A stretch of DNA of 64,000 bases from Bradyrhizobium sp. NDS-1 (GCF_032918005.1 NZ_CP136628.1:6309501-6373500); one strand, 5' to 3'. Counted from the first letter of the stretch, positions 34,686-43,824 are shown. Notes: generated by a model not told the origin, from the letters alone. Translations and numbers: made by a program.

Positions 34686-35711
34686 TCACCGCGCCTCTTC
34701 GAATCCCGCCAGTACCGAGGTCAGGTTCGCGCCCAGAATATCCGAGAGGTAGCCGCCCTCCTGCACGAACACGGTCGGCAGGCCCATCCTCGCGATGGCC
34801 TGGCCGATACGGCGGAAGCCCGGCGTGGTGACGGCCAATCCCTTGAGCGGATCGTGCTCGGAGGCGTCTAGGCCGAGCGCGATGACGAGGGCGCCGGGAG
34901 CAAAGGACTCGATTGCCTTGCGCGCAACGTCCAGCGACTGCATGTAGCCGTCGTCGCCGGTGCCGATGGCCAGCGGGATGTTGAGATTGGTGCCAAGGCC
35001 GGGTCCTTCGCCGCGTTCATGGGCATAGCCCCACACGTATGGATAATAAGCGATCGGATCGGCATGAATCGAGATCGTGTAGACGTCGGGCCGGGCGTAG
35101 AAGATGCCTTGCGTGCCGTTGCCGTGATGGACGTCGACGTCGAGGATCACGACCCGCTCGTGCTTCTGCCGCAGATGCGCTGCGGCAATCGCGCTGTTGT
35201 TGAGGAAGCAGAAGCCGCCGGCCATGTCGCGATAGGCGTGGTGACCGGGCGGACGGCAGAGCGCATAGGTCGCGTCCTCGCCATCCATCACCATCTGCGC
35301 AGCGGTGACCGCAACGTCCGTCGCGGCACAGGCCGCGGCCCAGGTGCCCGGACCGATCGGCGCCGCGGTGTCGGCGGTGTGCCAGCCGAGCTTGCCGACG
35401 ATGTGGGTGGGATAGGTCCCGGCATGCCGCACCGGATGGATGTTGCCGATCATCTCCGGGCCGGAATCGCCGAGCGCGGTCCAGGCGTCCCAGGCTTCGC
35501 TCAGGAACGACAGATATTCCGGACTGTGAATGCGCGCGCGCGGCCCCTGCCCGAATTTGGTCGGCTCAACCAGTTGGTGCTTGCCGTCCTTCAATCCATT
35601 GAGCAGGCGGTCGGCGCGCTCGGGTTGCTCGGTGGTGCGCTTGACGACGCCGCGGACCAGGAAGAATTGCGGATCGTGGCTGCGGTGCAGTTCGGTATGG
35701 ACGGCCTTCAC
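34686..35711 (-). CDS. Histone-deacetylase-like amidohydrolase (acetylpolyamine deacetylase type)
   Basis: A 341-residue zinc hydrolase. The active-site motifs are present: CRPPGHHAYRDMAGGFCFLN, VVILDVDVHHGNGTQGIFYA (zinc Asp/His), and ALGLDASEHDPL for the third ligand, followed by FVQEGGYLSD with the catalytic-site glycines. Bacterial members with this N-terminus (MKAVHTELHRSHDPQFFLVR) are close to acetylpolyamine amidohydrolases. Substrate assignment rests on that resemblance. A gamma-glutamyl/polyamine-like block lies 5 kb downstream, which fits but is not proof. Confidence 0.85.
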   Translation of the reverse strand: MKAVHTELHRSHDPQFFLVRGVVKRTTEQPERADRLLNGLKDGKHQLVEPTKFGQGPRARIHSPEYLSFLSEAWDAWTALGDSGPEMIGNIHPVRHAGTYPTHIVGKLGWHTADTAAPIGPGTWAAACAATDVAVTAAQMVMDGEDATYALCRPPGHHAYRDMAGGFCFLNNSAIAAAHLRQKHERVVILDVDVHHGNGTQGIFYARPDVYTISIHADPIAYYPYVWGYAHERGEGPGLGTNLNIPLAIGTGDDGYMQSLDVARKAIESFAPGALVIALGLDASEHDPLKGLAVTTPGFRRIGQAIARMGLPTVFVQEGGYLSDILGANLTSVLAGFEEAR

Positions 35712-35837
35712 TCAAACACTCCGTGCTCGCATGCTCTTAAGGGGCGCCGTAGATGTCTTGATCCCCACGGCGGCAAGATGCAAGCAAGAAGAATGCCGCA
35801 TCAGCCGCGCGGCTCTGCGCCTGAAGCAGATCGTCCT

Positions 35838-36779
35838 CTAGCAGCGCCCGCGCTGGAGACAGTGCTCGCGGCCCTGCTGATCGGTGCGGAAGGACTCGAT
35901 GAAGCCGCCTTGACGCTGGGTGACGAAGACGGTCTTGCCGTCGCTGCCGCCGAAGGCGAGGTTGGTCGGCTCCTTGGCTTTGAGCGCGATCTCTCGCTCG
36001 ACCGCGCCATTGGGCTTCACCAGCGCAACCGTCCCTTTGAGAATACGCGCGACATAGAGACGACCGGCAATGTCGGTGCGCAAGCCATCGACGGTGTCGG
36101 GCTGAAACGCCTTGACCAGCTTCGCAGCCGTCAGCTCGTTGCCGTTGATCGCATAGGACCAGATCTGGCCGCTGCTGGATTCCCCGACATAGAGCGTCTT
36201 GCCGTCCGGGCTAAGATCGATGCCGTTGGTGGTACCCATCGCGCGCGGCGCCGACATCACTTGTCCCCGCACTGTGCCGTCGGCCGCTTTCGCGATCCGC
36301 CAGATGTGGCCTTCTCTGCCCTTCCAGTTCGGGTCGCTCGCATAGATCGTGCCATCGCGGGCGATCGTGATGTCGTTGGGCTGGTTCATCTCGTCGGAGT
36401 GAAACCAGATGCCCGGCTGGGTCGCCCCCTTTGGAATCGCGAAGATGTTGTGCTTCTTGTAGTCGGCGATGAACATGGTGCCGCTCGCATCGAAGCGGAT
36501 GGCGTTGCCGACACTGCCCTCGGGAAGCTGCGTGAACGGCTCCGACGCCGCACCGCCCGCAGGCAGCCTGCCGATGGTGCCGGCCTTGCCGAGATTGACC
36601 ACGAACAGATTGCCCTCGAGGTCGGCTGCGGGTCCCTCGATGCCGAAGGTGTATTCACCGGGTGGCGTCACCTGCACGCTTTCGAACAATCTCGTCTCCG
36701 CTTGCGCGGATCCCGCCGCAACGACGAGGAGAACGCTACTGCACAGGCACCAGAAATTCCTGCCGGATGTAATAGCCAT
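35838..36779 (-). CDS. SMP-30/gluconolactonase-like beta-propeller protein
   Basis: A 313-residue periplasmic protein with a signal peptide (VLLVVAAGSAQAETRLFESV). Propeller repeats are visible: FGIEGPAADLEGNLFVVNLG, NAIRFDASGTMFIADYKKHN, PNDITIARDGTIYASDPNWK and NGIDLSPDGKTLYVGESSSG. The conserved Glu/Asn/Asp metal-site pattern of SMP-30 lactonases is present in this arrangement. The start is ambiguous: the ATG at 36779 overlaps the upstream dehydrogenase gene by 44 nt, and one more ATG lies at 36800. It probably hydrolyses the lactone produced by its neighbour; that is inference from context. Confidence 0.8.
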   Translation of the reverse strand: MAITSGRNFWCLCSSVLLVVAAGSAQAETRLFESVQVTPPGEYTFGIEGPAADLEGNLFVVNLGKAGTIGRLPAGGAASEPFTQLPEGSVGNAIRFDASGTMFIADYKKHNIFAIPKGATQPGIWFHSDEMNQPNDITIARDGTIYASDPNWKGREGHIWRIAKAADGTVRGQVMSAPRAMGTTNGIDLSPDGKTLYVGESSSGQIWSYAINGNELTAAKLVKAFQPDTVDGLRTDIAGRLYVARILKGTVALVKPNGAVEREIALKAKEPTNLAFGGSDGKTVFVTQRQGGFIESFRTDQQGREHCLQRGRC

Positions 36780-38865
36780 CGCCGTCGGTGCACTCGCCAT
36801 TCAGATAGGGATCGGCCGGCCGGAAGAATCGGCTGAAGCCGGGTTTGTCTACAGCGCTCCTTTGTGTCACGACCACGACCTTTGCGGCCGGTATTTCGCC
36901 GCATTCCCTGCTGGTTTTGCCAAAGAACTTGCGCTGCGGCGGGCCGGGCCTGATCCTCATCCGCGTGCCCGGAACCATCTTCGCAACGAGCAAGTCCATC
37001 GTGTCGAGCAGGCGCGTGTAGCCGGGCTCGGTCTTTGGCAGGCTCTCGCCGCCCGGCGGCATGAGCTTCTCCGCGCCAATGCCGCGCAGGCGCGTGCGCA
37101 GCCTGCCGGCATCGGGATCGCCCGGATAGATCCAGCCGTCCTGGCTGAGCATGAAGCGGAGCACGGCCCCGTCCTTTTCCGCGTCCGACTGGCCCGGCTT
37201 CAAACCGAAATCGGAGTGGCAGCCGACGCAATGCTTCTCGACGAGGCCTTTGCGCAGCGTGGTCAGCCGGCTGCTGTTCTGCGCATCCCTGGCGACGAAG
37301 GTCGCGAGCTGGTCGATCATCGCCTGGCTGCGCATGTCGCAGGGCAGCGGCGGTGGCGGATCACCCGCTGCACGATCGATGCGGATCACGGTCTGGTTCT
37401 TGTCCTCGACCAGCCAGATGGCGCCGTCATCCGCGACCGTCATGCCGACCGGCGCGCCTTGCGGCCGCGCGCCGTTGACGCGGTGCCAGCCCGCGATCAA
37501 CTCATCGAACGGCGCGGCAGCCACCTCGCCGGCAGCCGTCTGAAAGTTGCGCGTCGGCTCCGCCGCGCAACTGACGTGATAGCGCACCGGCGCGGTGACG
37601 GGCCTCGGAAAGCCGTGGTCGTCGACGTCGTAGACCAGCAGACGGCTGCCGGTCGGACGATAGCCGTGCAGGCCGACCAGCAGCTTGCCCTCCAGCTCCG
37701 GGAATTTCGTGCCGCGATAATAGAGCATCGCGAGCGGCGCCCCGTGCGGCGGCAGCAGCGAGAGCGGCGGCTTGTAGAGCGCGCTGGCCGTGCAGAGCGA
37801 CTTGTAGATCCCGCTTTGCAGCACGTTTTTGAACTCGGGGCTCGGCGTCGACACATCGTAGCAATAGGGCCAGCCATAATGCCTGCCCTGCTCGATCGCG
37901 TTGATCTCCTCGTTCGGCTTGAAGATATCCGGCAAGTCGCGGCTGTTCTCGCCCTGCAGGAAGGCGTAGCCGGCGTCGGGAAAACCGGGATGCAGGGCCA
38001 GGGCCATCGAGTTGCGCAAGCCGCGCGCATGGACCGTGTGCGGCGGATCGGCATCGCCTGGTTTCAGCGCCGGGAAGACGCCGCCCGCAGGCGGCACGAA
38101 CAGCCAGATCGATGCGAAGGCGGACGCGCCCTCGGCCGCCGCGCAAGGCCTCGTGATCGGCGCCGGCGTGATGCAGTCGTCGCTGTGCGAGCCGACATTG
38201 ACGAATAGCCGCCCGGTCCTGTCGAAGACGAACTGCTTGAGCGGATGCGCGCTCTCCTCGATCCGGGTGCCGTCGGGCAGCGCGATCCGGCGTCCGGGCA
38301 TGTGACGGATGATGGTCTCGACGGTGCCGCGCGGATTGTCGGCGAGCGGATCGAACCGGAAGATCGTCTCGGCGGTCGAGGCGTAGAGCTTCTTGTCCGG
38401 ACCGCCCGCGAGGCCGAACGGATATTCGATTCCCGCGAGAAGCTCCTTGAGCCGCCCGCCCTGTGGCGCGCGCGGATCGAGCAGCAGCAGCCGTCCGTCG
38501 GTGCGGCCCCAGCCTCCCATGTCGGCCACCACGAACAGGTCGCGGCCCGGCACCTGGACGATCGCGCGTGGAAACTTGAGGTGATCCGCTTCGCTGGCGA
38601 CGAGGCCGGCGCAAAAGCCAGCCTTCATGTCGATCTTGATCCTGGGAAATGCGAGATCACCGTTGCCGCAGGTGTCCGCGCTGATCGCATAGCCGCTCCG
38701 GAGCGGCTCCGATGACGCCACCGAGATGTGCCCAAGCAGGGCGCCGAAAGCCCACGCCGAGGCACACGCCAAGGCCCCCGCACATGCGCGCAGCCTTCGG
38801 CATTCGCGCTTGGATGTGAAATGGCTCACGGCGGCCCCCAAAACTTCCCGCGAATGGTGTTCCAT
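36736..38865 (-). CDS. PQQ-dependent sugar dehydrogenase-like protein with C-terminal cytochrome c
   Basis: A 709-residue exported protein. The N-terminal signal region precedes a six-bladed propeller of the soluble glucose/sorbosone dehydrogenase type (FPRAIVQVPGRDLFVVADMG, FDRTGRLFVNVGSHSDDC, VHARGLRNSMALALHPGFPD, QGRHYGWPYCYD). A c-type haem motif CVGCH follows near residue 550 (VEKHCVGCHSDFGLKPGQSD), with the probable distal Met in EKLMPPGG. The fusion would pass electrons straight to the respiratory chain. The downstream lactonase-like gene overlaps, consistent with sugar to lactone to acid oxidation. PQQ binding is inferred from the fold. Confidence 0.82.
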   Translation of the reverse strand: MEHHSREVLGAAVSHFTSKRECRRLRACAGALACASAWAFGALLGHISVASSEPLRSGYAISADTCGNGDLAFPRIKIDMKAGFCAGLVASEADHLKFPRAIVQVPGRDLFVVADMGGWGRTDGRLLLLDPRAPQGGRLKELLAGIEYPFGLAGGPDKKLYASTAETIFRFDPLADNPRGTVETIIRHMPGRRIALPDGTRIEESAHPLKQFVFDRTGRLFVNVGSHSDDCITPAPITRPCAAAEGASAFASIWLFVPPAGGVFPALKPGDADPPHTVHARGLRNSMALALHPGFPDAGYAFLQGENSRDLPDIFKPNEEINAIEQGRHYGWPYCYDVSTPSPEFKNVLQSGIYKSLCTASALYKPPLSLLPPHGAPLAMLYYRGTKFPELEGKLLVGLHGYRPTGSRLLVYDVDDHGFPRPVTAPVRYHVSCAAEPTRNFQTAAGEVAAAPFDELIAGWHRVNGARPQGAPVGMTVADDGAIWLVEDKNQTVIRIDRAAGDPPPPLPCDMRSQAMIDQLATFVARDAQNSSRLTTLRKGLVEKHCVGCHSDFGLKPGQSDAEKDGAVLRFMLSQDGWIYPGDPDAGRLRTRLRGIGAEKLMPPGGESLPKTEPGYTRLLDTMDLLVAKMVPGTRMRIRPGPPQRKFFGKTSRECGEIPAAKVVVVTQRSAVDKPGFSRFFRPADPYLNGECTDGDGYYIRQEFLVPVQ

Positions 38866-39034
38866 GACGGGAAAACGCCGTCCAGCTCAAGATCACCCGC
38901 CTGTGATTAAACCTCTAACGACCTTGGGACCGACCAATATCCGTAAATTCCCTTACCGGGTTCGACCCGAATGTTTCGCGAAGGCCTCGGGTGGTATCGG
39001 TTTGCCACCCCAGTTGCTCCCCCAGGAGGCGGAT

Positions 39035-39268
39035 ATGGTCCAGGTCTATTTCCACTGCTCCAACACCGAGGGCACCCTGATCGACCGCTACGGCGCCGCC
39101 GTGTCCAATCTCACTGAGGCGCGCGACCGTGCCTCTCAGATCATGCGGTCGATGATCCTGACGCCGAGCAGCGAAGACTGGCGCGACTGGGTGATCCATG
39201 TCAGCGACGATGACGGCGAAGAGATTTTCGATCTGCCCTTCACCGCCATGCTCGGCAAGCCCCATTGA
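39035..39268 (+). CDS. DUF6894 family small protein
   Basis: A 77-residue protein starting MVQVYFHCSNTEGTLIDRYG. The pattern of an aromatic-rich first strand, a D-x-x-G turn and an Ala-rich helix (LTEARDRASQIMRSMI), then WVIHVSDDDGEEIFDLPF, matches DUF6894, a small rhizobial alpha/beta family without known function. The ATG is preferred because AGGAGG lies 6-12 nt upstream; the longer open frame to the left is not protein-like. Confidence 0.8.
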   Translation: MVQVYFHCSNTEGTLIDRYGAAVSNLTEARDRASQIMRSMILTPSSEDWRDWVIHVSDDDGEEIFDLPFTAMLGKPH

Positions 39269-39277
39269 GGTGATGCC

Positions 39278-39454
39278 ATGCTGATCGCTTCCTTGAGCCT
39301 GCTCCGCCAGCCTCTGAACTTCGTCGCCGCCAGATGGCAGACCTTGATGAAGGTCGCAGGCAATCCGTACCGCCCCGAGCTTCACTACATGCGCGGACCT
39401 GGCCCGAAATGGCGCGCCAAGTACCAGGCCAGCCGAGTGAACCGCGCGCTCTGA
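39278..39454 (+). CDS. Small hypothetical protein, 58 residues
   Basis: The frame begins MLIASLSLLRQPLNFVAARW and ends in a basic part (GPGPKWRAKYQASRVNRAL). It starts 9 nt after the DUF6894 stop, with GAGG upstream, so it may be its operon partner. The pI is high and there are no cysteines. No family recognised; coding is plausible but unproven. Confidence 0.4.
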   Translation: MLIASLSLLRQPLNFVAARWQTLMKVAGNPYRPELHYMRGPGPKWRAKYQASRVNRAL

Positions 39455-39494
39455 CGGACTGCGGCTGCGCTGCTTCCTCGTTAATCTCAGTCTC

Positions 39495-39612
39495 TCCTTC
39501 GTCATGGCCGGGCTTGTCCCGGCCATTCACGTTTTTGGAGCGATTCAAAGACGTGGATGCCCGGGCCTTCGCTGGCTTCGGCTACGCAGGCGGGACAAGC
39601 CCGGGCGAGATG
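39495..39612. repeat. REP-like palindromic element
   Basis: TGGCCGGG and CCCGGCCA form a stem at 39505-39525, followed by a related GCCCGGGC pair further right. The phrase GTCATGGCCGGGCTTGTCCC is a very common intergenic repeat in Bradyrhizobium. It lies after the small genes and before the convergent enoyl-CoA hydratase, where it can act as a bidirectional end. A shorter relative, GTCATGGCCGGGCAAC, is at 34650-34665. Confidence 0.6.
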
Positions 39613-39634
39613 AGTGGGGCGAGTGTGCCGCCCC

Positions 39635-40408
39635 TCACCGCCCGGTAAACCTGGCCTTGCGCTTCTCGACGAAGGCATTGCGGCCTTCGATCGCATCGGC
39701 GGTCTTGCGAACCACGGCCTGCAGTTCGATCTCGCGGCGGAACTGCGCTTCGTAGGTCGCATGCTCGCTCTCATCGACGAGCAGGCGCGTTGCCACCAAA
39801 GCGCGCGTTGGGCCGTCGGCGAGGCGGCGCGCCAGGGCGAGCGCCTCCTCCATCAGCATGGCATCGTCGACCACCTGCCGCACCAGGCCGATCTCCTCGG
39901 CACGTTCGGCCGTGAGCGGCTCGTTCAGCAGCATCAGCTCGAGCGCGCGCTGCCGGCCGATCAACCGTGGCAGCAGCCAGGTCGAGCCGAGATCCGGCAC
40001 CAGAGCGATGCGGCTGAACACCTGGATGAAGCTCGCCGACCGGGCCGCGACGATCATGTCGCCGGCCATCGCAAGACTGAAGCCGCCGCCGGCAGCGACG
40101 CCATTGACGGCGACGACGACGGGCACCCGGCATTCGCGCAGCGCCCTGAAGGCCGGCCAGTAGAAGCGCATGACGCCGGCCGCGATGTCTTCGCCGAGCG
40201 CCTCCGATGCTTTCAAATTCTGTCCCGAGCAAAAACCGCGCCCGGCGCCGGTGAGGATCAGGGCGCGGATGCCTTCGTCCTGCGTCATCTCGCCGATGGC
40301 CGCGGCGAGTGCGCCGAGCAGGTCCGGCGTCATCGCGTTCAGGCTGGCCGGTTCGTCGAGCGTCAGGATTCCGACCGCGCCATCCCGCGCCTGTTTCACA
40401 CCTGCCAT
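39635..40408 (-). CDS. Enoyl-CoA hydratase/isomerase family protein
   Basis: A 257-residue crotonase-fold protein. The two oxyanion-hole segments are visible, ALILTGAGRGFCSGQNLKAS and VNGVAAGGGFSLAMAGDMIV. In the second, the residue at the position of the first catalytic Glu is not Glu; the second one is at the IALVPDLGSTWLLPRLIGRQ block, where Asp replaces it. This pattern resembles PaaG-type isomerases more than classical hydratases. The ATG has GGGAG upstream. It faces away from the gamma-glutamyltransferase gene. CoA substrate unknown. Confidence 0.84.
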   Translation of the reverse strand: MAGVKQARDGAVGILTLDEPASLNAMTPDLLGALAAAIGEMTQDEGIRALILTGAGRGFCSGQNLKASEALGEDIAAGVMRFYWPAFRALRECRVPVVVAVNGVAAGGGFSLAMAGDMIVAARSASFIQVFSRIALVPDLGSTWLLPRLIGRQRALELMLLNEPLTAERAEEIGLVRQVVDDAMLMEEALALARRLADGPTRALVATRLLVDESEHATYEAQFRREIELQAVVRKTADAIEGRNAFVEKRKARFTGR

Positions 40409-40511
40409 GTCGCGTCTCCCTTTCGATGTTCTCGTTGTCCGCAATGTGCCATTGTCCGCGCGCTCCGCCAATGCAGAGCCCCGACGTCAACGCAGCACAC
40501 AAGACGACATC

Positions 40512-42101
40512 ATGCCTCATCAGTTCAGCCTCAACCAAATCGTCCGCAAACCCGCAGTCACGTCCAAAGGCGGCATTGTCGCCTCGCAATCGCGGCGGGC
40601 GGCCGAAGTCGGGGCGCAGGTGCTCGCCGCAGGCGGCGACTGCGTGGACGCGATCGTGGCAACGACCATGGCGCTGAACGTTCTGGAGCCCTGGAACAGC
40701 GGTATCGGCGGCGGCGGTGCGATGGTGCTCTACCGCGCCAAGGAAAATCGCACCGAGGTGATCGACTATGGCATGTGCGCGCCGCAAAGCCTCCGCTTGG
40801 CCGACTATCCGCTTAGCGGCGAAGGCGCTGCTTCCGATCTCTTCCCCTGGCCGCGGGTGAAGGATGATCGCAACATCCATGGCCCCGGCTCGATTGCCGT
40901 GCCCGGCGTCGTCGCCGGGATGGAGGAGGCGCATCGCCGCTACGCCAAGATGCCGTGGAAGGATCTGGTCGCGCCGGCAGCCAGGCTCGCCGGTGAAGGC
41001 CTGCTGGTCGATTGGTGGACCACGGTGACGATCTCGGGCTCGGCCGCCGATCTCAGGCGCTACCCCGCCAGCGCGGCGGCATTCCTGAAAGACGGGCTGC
41101 CGCCGACCGCGCCATGGGGCATCAAGGCCGAGACGCGCCTGCCGCAGGACACGCTGAAAGCGACGCTGTCGCATCTTGCCGAGGCCGGGCCGCGCGATTT
41201 CTACCAGGGTGACCTCGCCAGGAGCATCGCCTCCGACATCAAGGCCGATGGCGGGTCGCTGTCGGTCGAGGACCTCGCCGCCTTCCGCGCGCATGTGCGC
41301 GAGCCGCTGGCGATCCCGTATCGCGACGGCAAGGTATATGCGACGCCCGAGCTCACGGCCGGGCCCACCATGGCGCACGCGCTGCGGCTGTTGCAGCAGA
41401 GCCTGAATCCGGCAAGCGCGCCGGACGCGGCCGCCTATGTCGAATACGCTCTTGCTCTGCAGGCCGCCTTCCGCGAGCGGCTCAAGGACATGGGCGATGC
41501 CGACGGCAAGCGCTCGCTCGGTGCCGAATACCTGGCGCCCGCCTGCACCACGCATTTCTCCGTGGTCGACAGGCACGGCAACATCGCCGCGGTGACGCAG
41601 ACGCTGCTCTCGTCCTTCGGCTCGAGATATGTGACGCCGCACACCGGCGTCGCCATGAACAACGGCATCATGTGGTTCGACCCGACGCCCGGCACGACCA
41701 ACTCGCTCGCGCCCGGCAAGCGCTGCCTTTGCAACTACACGCCTGTCATCGTCGAGACGAAGGATGGCAAGCGTCTCGCCGTCGGCGCATCCGGCGGACG
41801 CCGCATCCTGCCCTCCGTGATGCAGCTCGTCTCCTTCGCGATGGATTTCGGCATGGATCTCGACGCGGCCATTCACCAGCCGCGTATCGACGCCAGCGAG
41901 GGTGCGGTCGTGATCGGCGATGCTCGACTGCCGGAGGACGTGCGCAAGACACTCGCCGCGCGCTTCGACTATGAAGAGACCCGCGTGCAGGCCTTGCCGC
42001 AGAAATTCGCCTGCCCGAGCGTGGTGATGCGCGAGGGCGATACGAATTTTGGCGCGGTCGAGATCTTTCAACCTTGGGCTGACGCGGTCGCAGAAGGCTG
42101 A
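40512..42101 (+). CDS. ggt: Gamma-glutamyltransferase
   Basis: A 529-residue N-terminal nucleophile hydrolase that would cleave gamma-glutamyl bonds in glutathione or gamma-glutamyl polyamines. The processing and nucleophile site TTHFSVVDRHGN places the catalytic Thr at residue 346. The GVAMNNGIMWF and GASGGRRILPSVMQLV blocks are the donor-binding loops. No signal peptide is evident, in contrast to most periplasmic homologues, so the location is uncertain. The frame is open far upstream, but that part lies opposite the hydratase gene; the ATG at 40512 fits the conserved VRKPAVTSKGGIVASQSRRA start. Confidence 0.87.
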   Translation: MPHQFSLNQIVRKPAVTSKGGIVASQSRRAAEVGAQVLAAGGDCVDAIVATTMALNVLEPWNSGIGGGGAMVLYRAKENRTEVIDYGMCAPQSLRLADYPLSGEGAASDLFPWPRVKDDRNIHGPGSIAVPGVVAGMEEAHRRYAKMPWKDLVAPAARLAGEGLLVDWWTTVTISGSAADLRRYPASAAAFLKDGLPPTAPWGIKAETRLPQDTLKATLSHLAEAGPRDFYQGDLARSIASDIKADGGSLSVEDLAAFRAHVREPLAIPYRDGKVYATPELTAGPTMAHALRLLQQSLNPASAPDAAAYVEYALALQAAFRERLKDMGDADGKRSLGAEYLAPACTTHFSVVDRHGNIAAVTQTLLSSFGSRYVTPHTGVAMNNGIMWFDPTPGTTNSLAPGKRCLCNYTPVIVETKDGKRLAVGASGGRRILPSVMQLVSFAMDFGMDLDAAIHQPRIDASEGAVVIGDARLPEDVRKTLAARFDYEETRVQALPQKFACPSVVMREGDTNFGAVEIFQPWADAVAEG

Positions 42102-42188
42102 GTCCACATCCGAGTTGTTGCCAGCGCGCGTTGAGCACTCGCGCGACTACGCATCCAGGCGAGCGTCACGACTCCTCCACATTCGCAG

Positions 42189-42213
42189 GGAACTTAGCTG
42201 CGCATAGTTCGTT
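42189..42213 (+). promoter_or_regulatory. EcfG (general stress sigma factor) promoter
   Basis: GGAAC at 42189-42193, exactly 16 nt, then CGTT at 42210-42213. This matches the alphaproteobacterial EcfG consensus GGAAC-N16/17-CGTT. Transcription would begin near 42220 and lead into the His-rich secreted peptide gene. Confidence 0.65.
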
Positions 42214-42253
42214 CGCTCAACGGACAAATGCGCTCGCCCCAGTGGAGGACATG

Positions 42254-42484
42254 ATGAAGAAACTTGCGCTCGCCGCGTCGCTGATCATTGCAGCCGGCTT
42301 TACATTGACCAGCCCTGCATTGGCCAAGGGCGGCCATGGCGGCGGTCACGGACACGGTCATGGTCACGGTCATAAGATAGGCCATCATTATCATGGCACG
42401 CCGCCCGGATGGTCGCGCGGACGCAAGGTCGGCTGGCGCGGTTACAGCTGCCCGCCGGGCCTATGGAAGCAGGGCCGCTGCTGA
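42254..42484 (+). CDS. Small secreted histidine-rich protein
   Basis: A 76-residue protein. Residues 1-24 are a clear signal peptide (FTLTSPALAK). A Gly-His stretch follows (HGGGHGHGHGHGHKIG, HHYHG) and then a basic C-terminal part (GWSRGRKVGWRGYSCPPG) with two cysteines. The GH repeats should bind transition metals such as nickel, zinc or copper. GGAGG is five nt before the ATG at 42254; an ATG one codon earlier is too close. The EcfG-type promoter upstream puts it in the general stress response. Function unknown. Confidence 0.75.
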   Translation: MKKLALAASLIIAAGFTLTSPALAKGGHGGGHGHGHGHGHKIGHHYHGTPPGWSRGRKVGWRGYSCPPGLWKQGRC

Positions 42485-42537
42485 GGCTCTATCCGAATCG
42501 CATGCAAGGCGTCGCCCCCTGACGGGGCGGCGCCTTC

Positions 42538-43824
42538 TCATATGCCGAGCCGGTCGCGCACGCGGCCCGCGATCACCGCGGTCGTCACCCCGACCGGCCA
42601 GAATGCGTGCATCGGGATCGGCTTGATGCCGGTGACGGGCATATCGATCTCGGCCTTGGGGCCGCCGATCAGCCGGCGCGCGAGCTGCGCTCCCATCGCG
42701 GTCGAGAGCGCGACGCCACGGCCATTGCAGCCGAGCGAGATCAGGATGTTCTCTGCGGGCTCGTGCACGTGGGGATAATGATCCCCGGTGATGGCGAGCC
42801 GGCTGTTCCAACCATGCGTCCAGGCCACGCCCTTGAGCTGCGGCCACAGCCGCTCGGCATAGCGCATGAGATAGGCGACGTCGGACGGCGAGTTGATCCA
42901 GCGCATCGGGCCTCGGCCGCCCATCAACAGACGATTGTGCTGATCGATGCGATAATAGACCGTGATGTGGCCGCTCTCGTAGAGCACCGGACGCGTCGGC
43001 ATGATCGAACGAGCCACCTCGTCCGACAACGGCGCGGTGGCGGCGATCGAGGAAAACACCGGCACGATGGTGCGGCGGAGCGCGGGCCAGAGATCGTCGG
43101 TGAAACCGTTGGTCGCGAGCAGGACCTTGTCCGCATGGACCACGGCGCGCGGCGTCTCGATGCGCCAGCGCGAGCCGTCGCGGCGCAGTGACAATGCCGG
43201 TGTCTCGCCAAAGACCTTCGCGCCTGCCGAAATCGCGGCGCGCGCAAGGCCGCGGGCATAGCTGAGCGGATGCAGATCGCCGCCGCGGGTATCCAGCATG
43301 GCACCGATGTAGCGGTCGGTGCCGGTCATCTCGCGCAGTTGCTCGCGGTTCAGGTAGGTCACCGGCATGCCGCGGCGGATGCATTGCTGCGCGGTCTGTT
43401 CGATCGCCGCAGCGCTGGCCTCGTGATAGGCCGCGCGCAGCGTGCCGTTCTGCCGTGCCTCGCACGGAATCTGGTAACGTCGGATCAGATCGTGGGTGAA
43501 ATTCGTGGTGCCATAGGAGAAGTCGATCATGCGGCGGCCGAGTTCCGCGCCGAAATCCGCCTCGATTTGATCAGGGTCGTGCTTCAGCCCGGGGTTGGTG
43601 TGGCCGCCATTGTTGCCGGACGCGCCCCAGCCGGGCTCCTGCGCCTCCAGCACAAGCGCCTCGACGCCCTGCTCTGCCAGATGCAATGCCGTGGAGAGGC
43701 CGGTGTAGCCGCCGCCGACGATCGCGACGGAGACATTCTTGTCGACGTCGAGCGGCGGCGCGGTGACCGGCGCGACGGCGGTGTCGGCATAGACAGAAGG
43801 CGGCAGAGGGAGGCGCGCAGGCAT
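42538..43824 (-). CDS. FAD-dependent oxidoreductase, PuuB-like (gamma-glutamylputrescine oxidase family)
   Basis: A 428-residue DAO-family flavoprotein. The dinucleotide fold begins NVSVAIVGGGYTGLSTALHL and is followed by LEAQEPGWGASGNNGGHTNP, the signature of the PuuB/OrdL subgroup. The tail NILISLGCNGRGVALSTAMG is also typical. The likely substrates are gamma-glutamylated amines or small secondary amines. It is followed at 13 nt on the same strand side by the ABC ATPase gene, so it may be the last gene of the transporter operon. Presence of gamma-glutamyltransferase supports a gamma-glutamyl pathway; no PuuA ligase is seen. Confidence 0.85.
   Translation of the reverse strand: MPARLPLPPSVYADTAVAPVTAPPLDVDKNVSVAIVGGGYTGLSTALHLAEQGVEALVLEAQEPGWGASGNNGGHTNPGLKHDPDQIEADFGAELGRRMIDFSYGTTNFTHDLIRRYQIPCEARQNGTLRAAYHEASAAAIEQTAQQCIRRGMPVTYLNREQLREMTGTDRYIGAMLDTRGGDLHPLSYARGLARAAISAGAKVFGETPALSLRRDGSRWRIETPRAVVHADKVLLATNGFTDDLWPALRRTIVPVFSSIAATAPLSDEVARSIMPTRPVLYESGHITVYYRIDQHNRLLMGGRGPMRWINSPSDVAYLMRYAERLWPQLKGVAWTHGWNSRLAITGDHYPHVHEPAENILISLGCNGRGVALSTAMGAQLARRLIGGPKAEIDMPVTGIKPIPMHAFWPVGVTTAVIAGRVRDRLGI

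Noticed and set aside
35019..36836. A 605-codon plus-strand frame across the deacetylase and lactonase genes
   Set aside because: Shadow of two well-supported minus-strand genes and no recognisable protein features.
40170..40511. Upstream extension of gamma-glutamyltransferase to 40170
   Set aside because: That stretch is antisense to the enoyl-CoA hydratase gene and is not protein-like; the family start fits the ATG at 40512.
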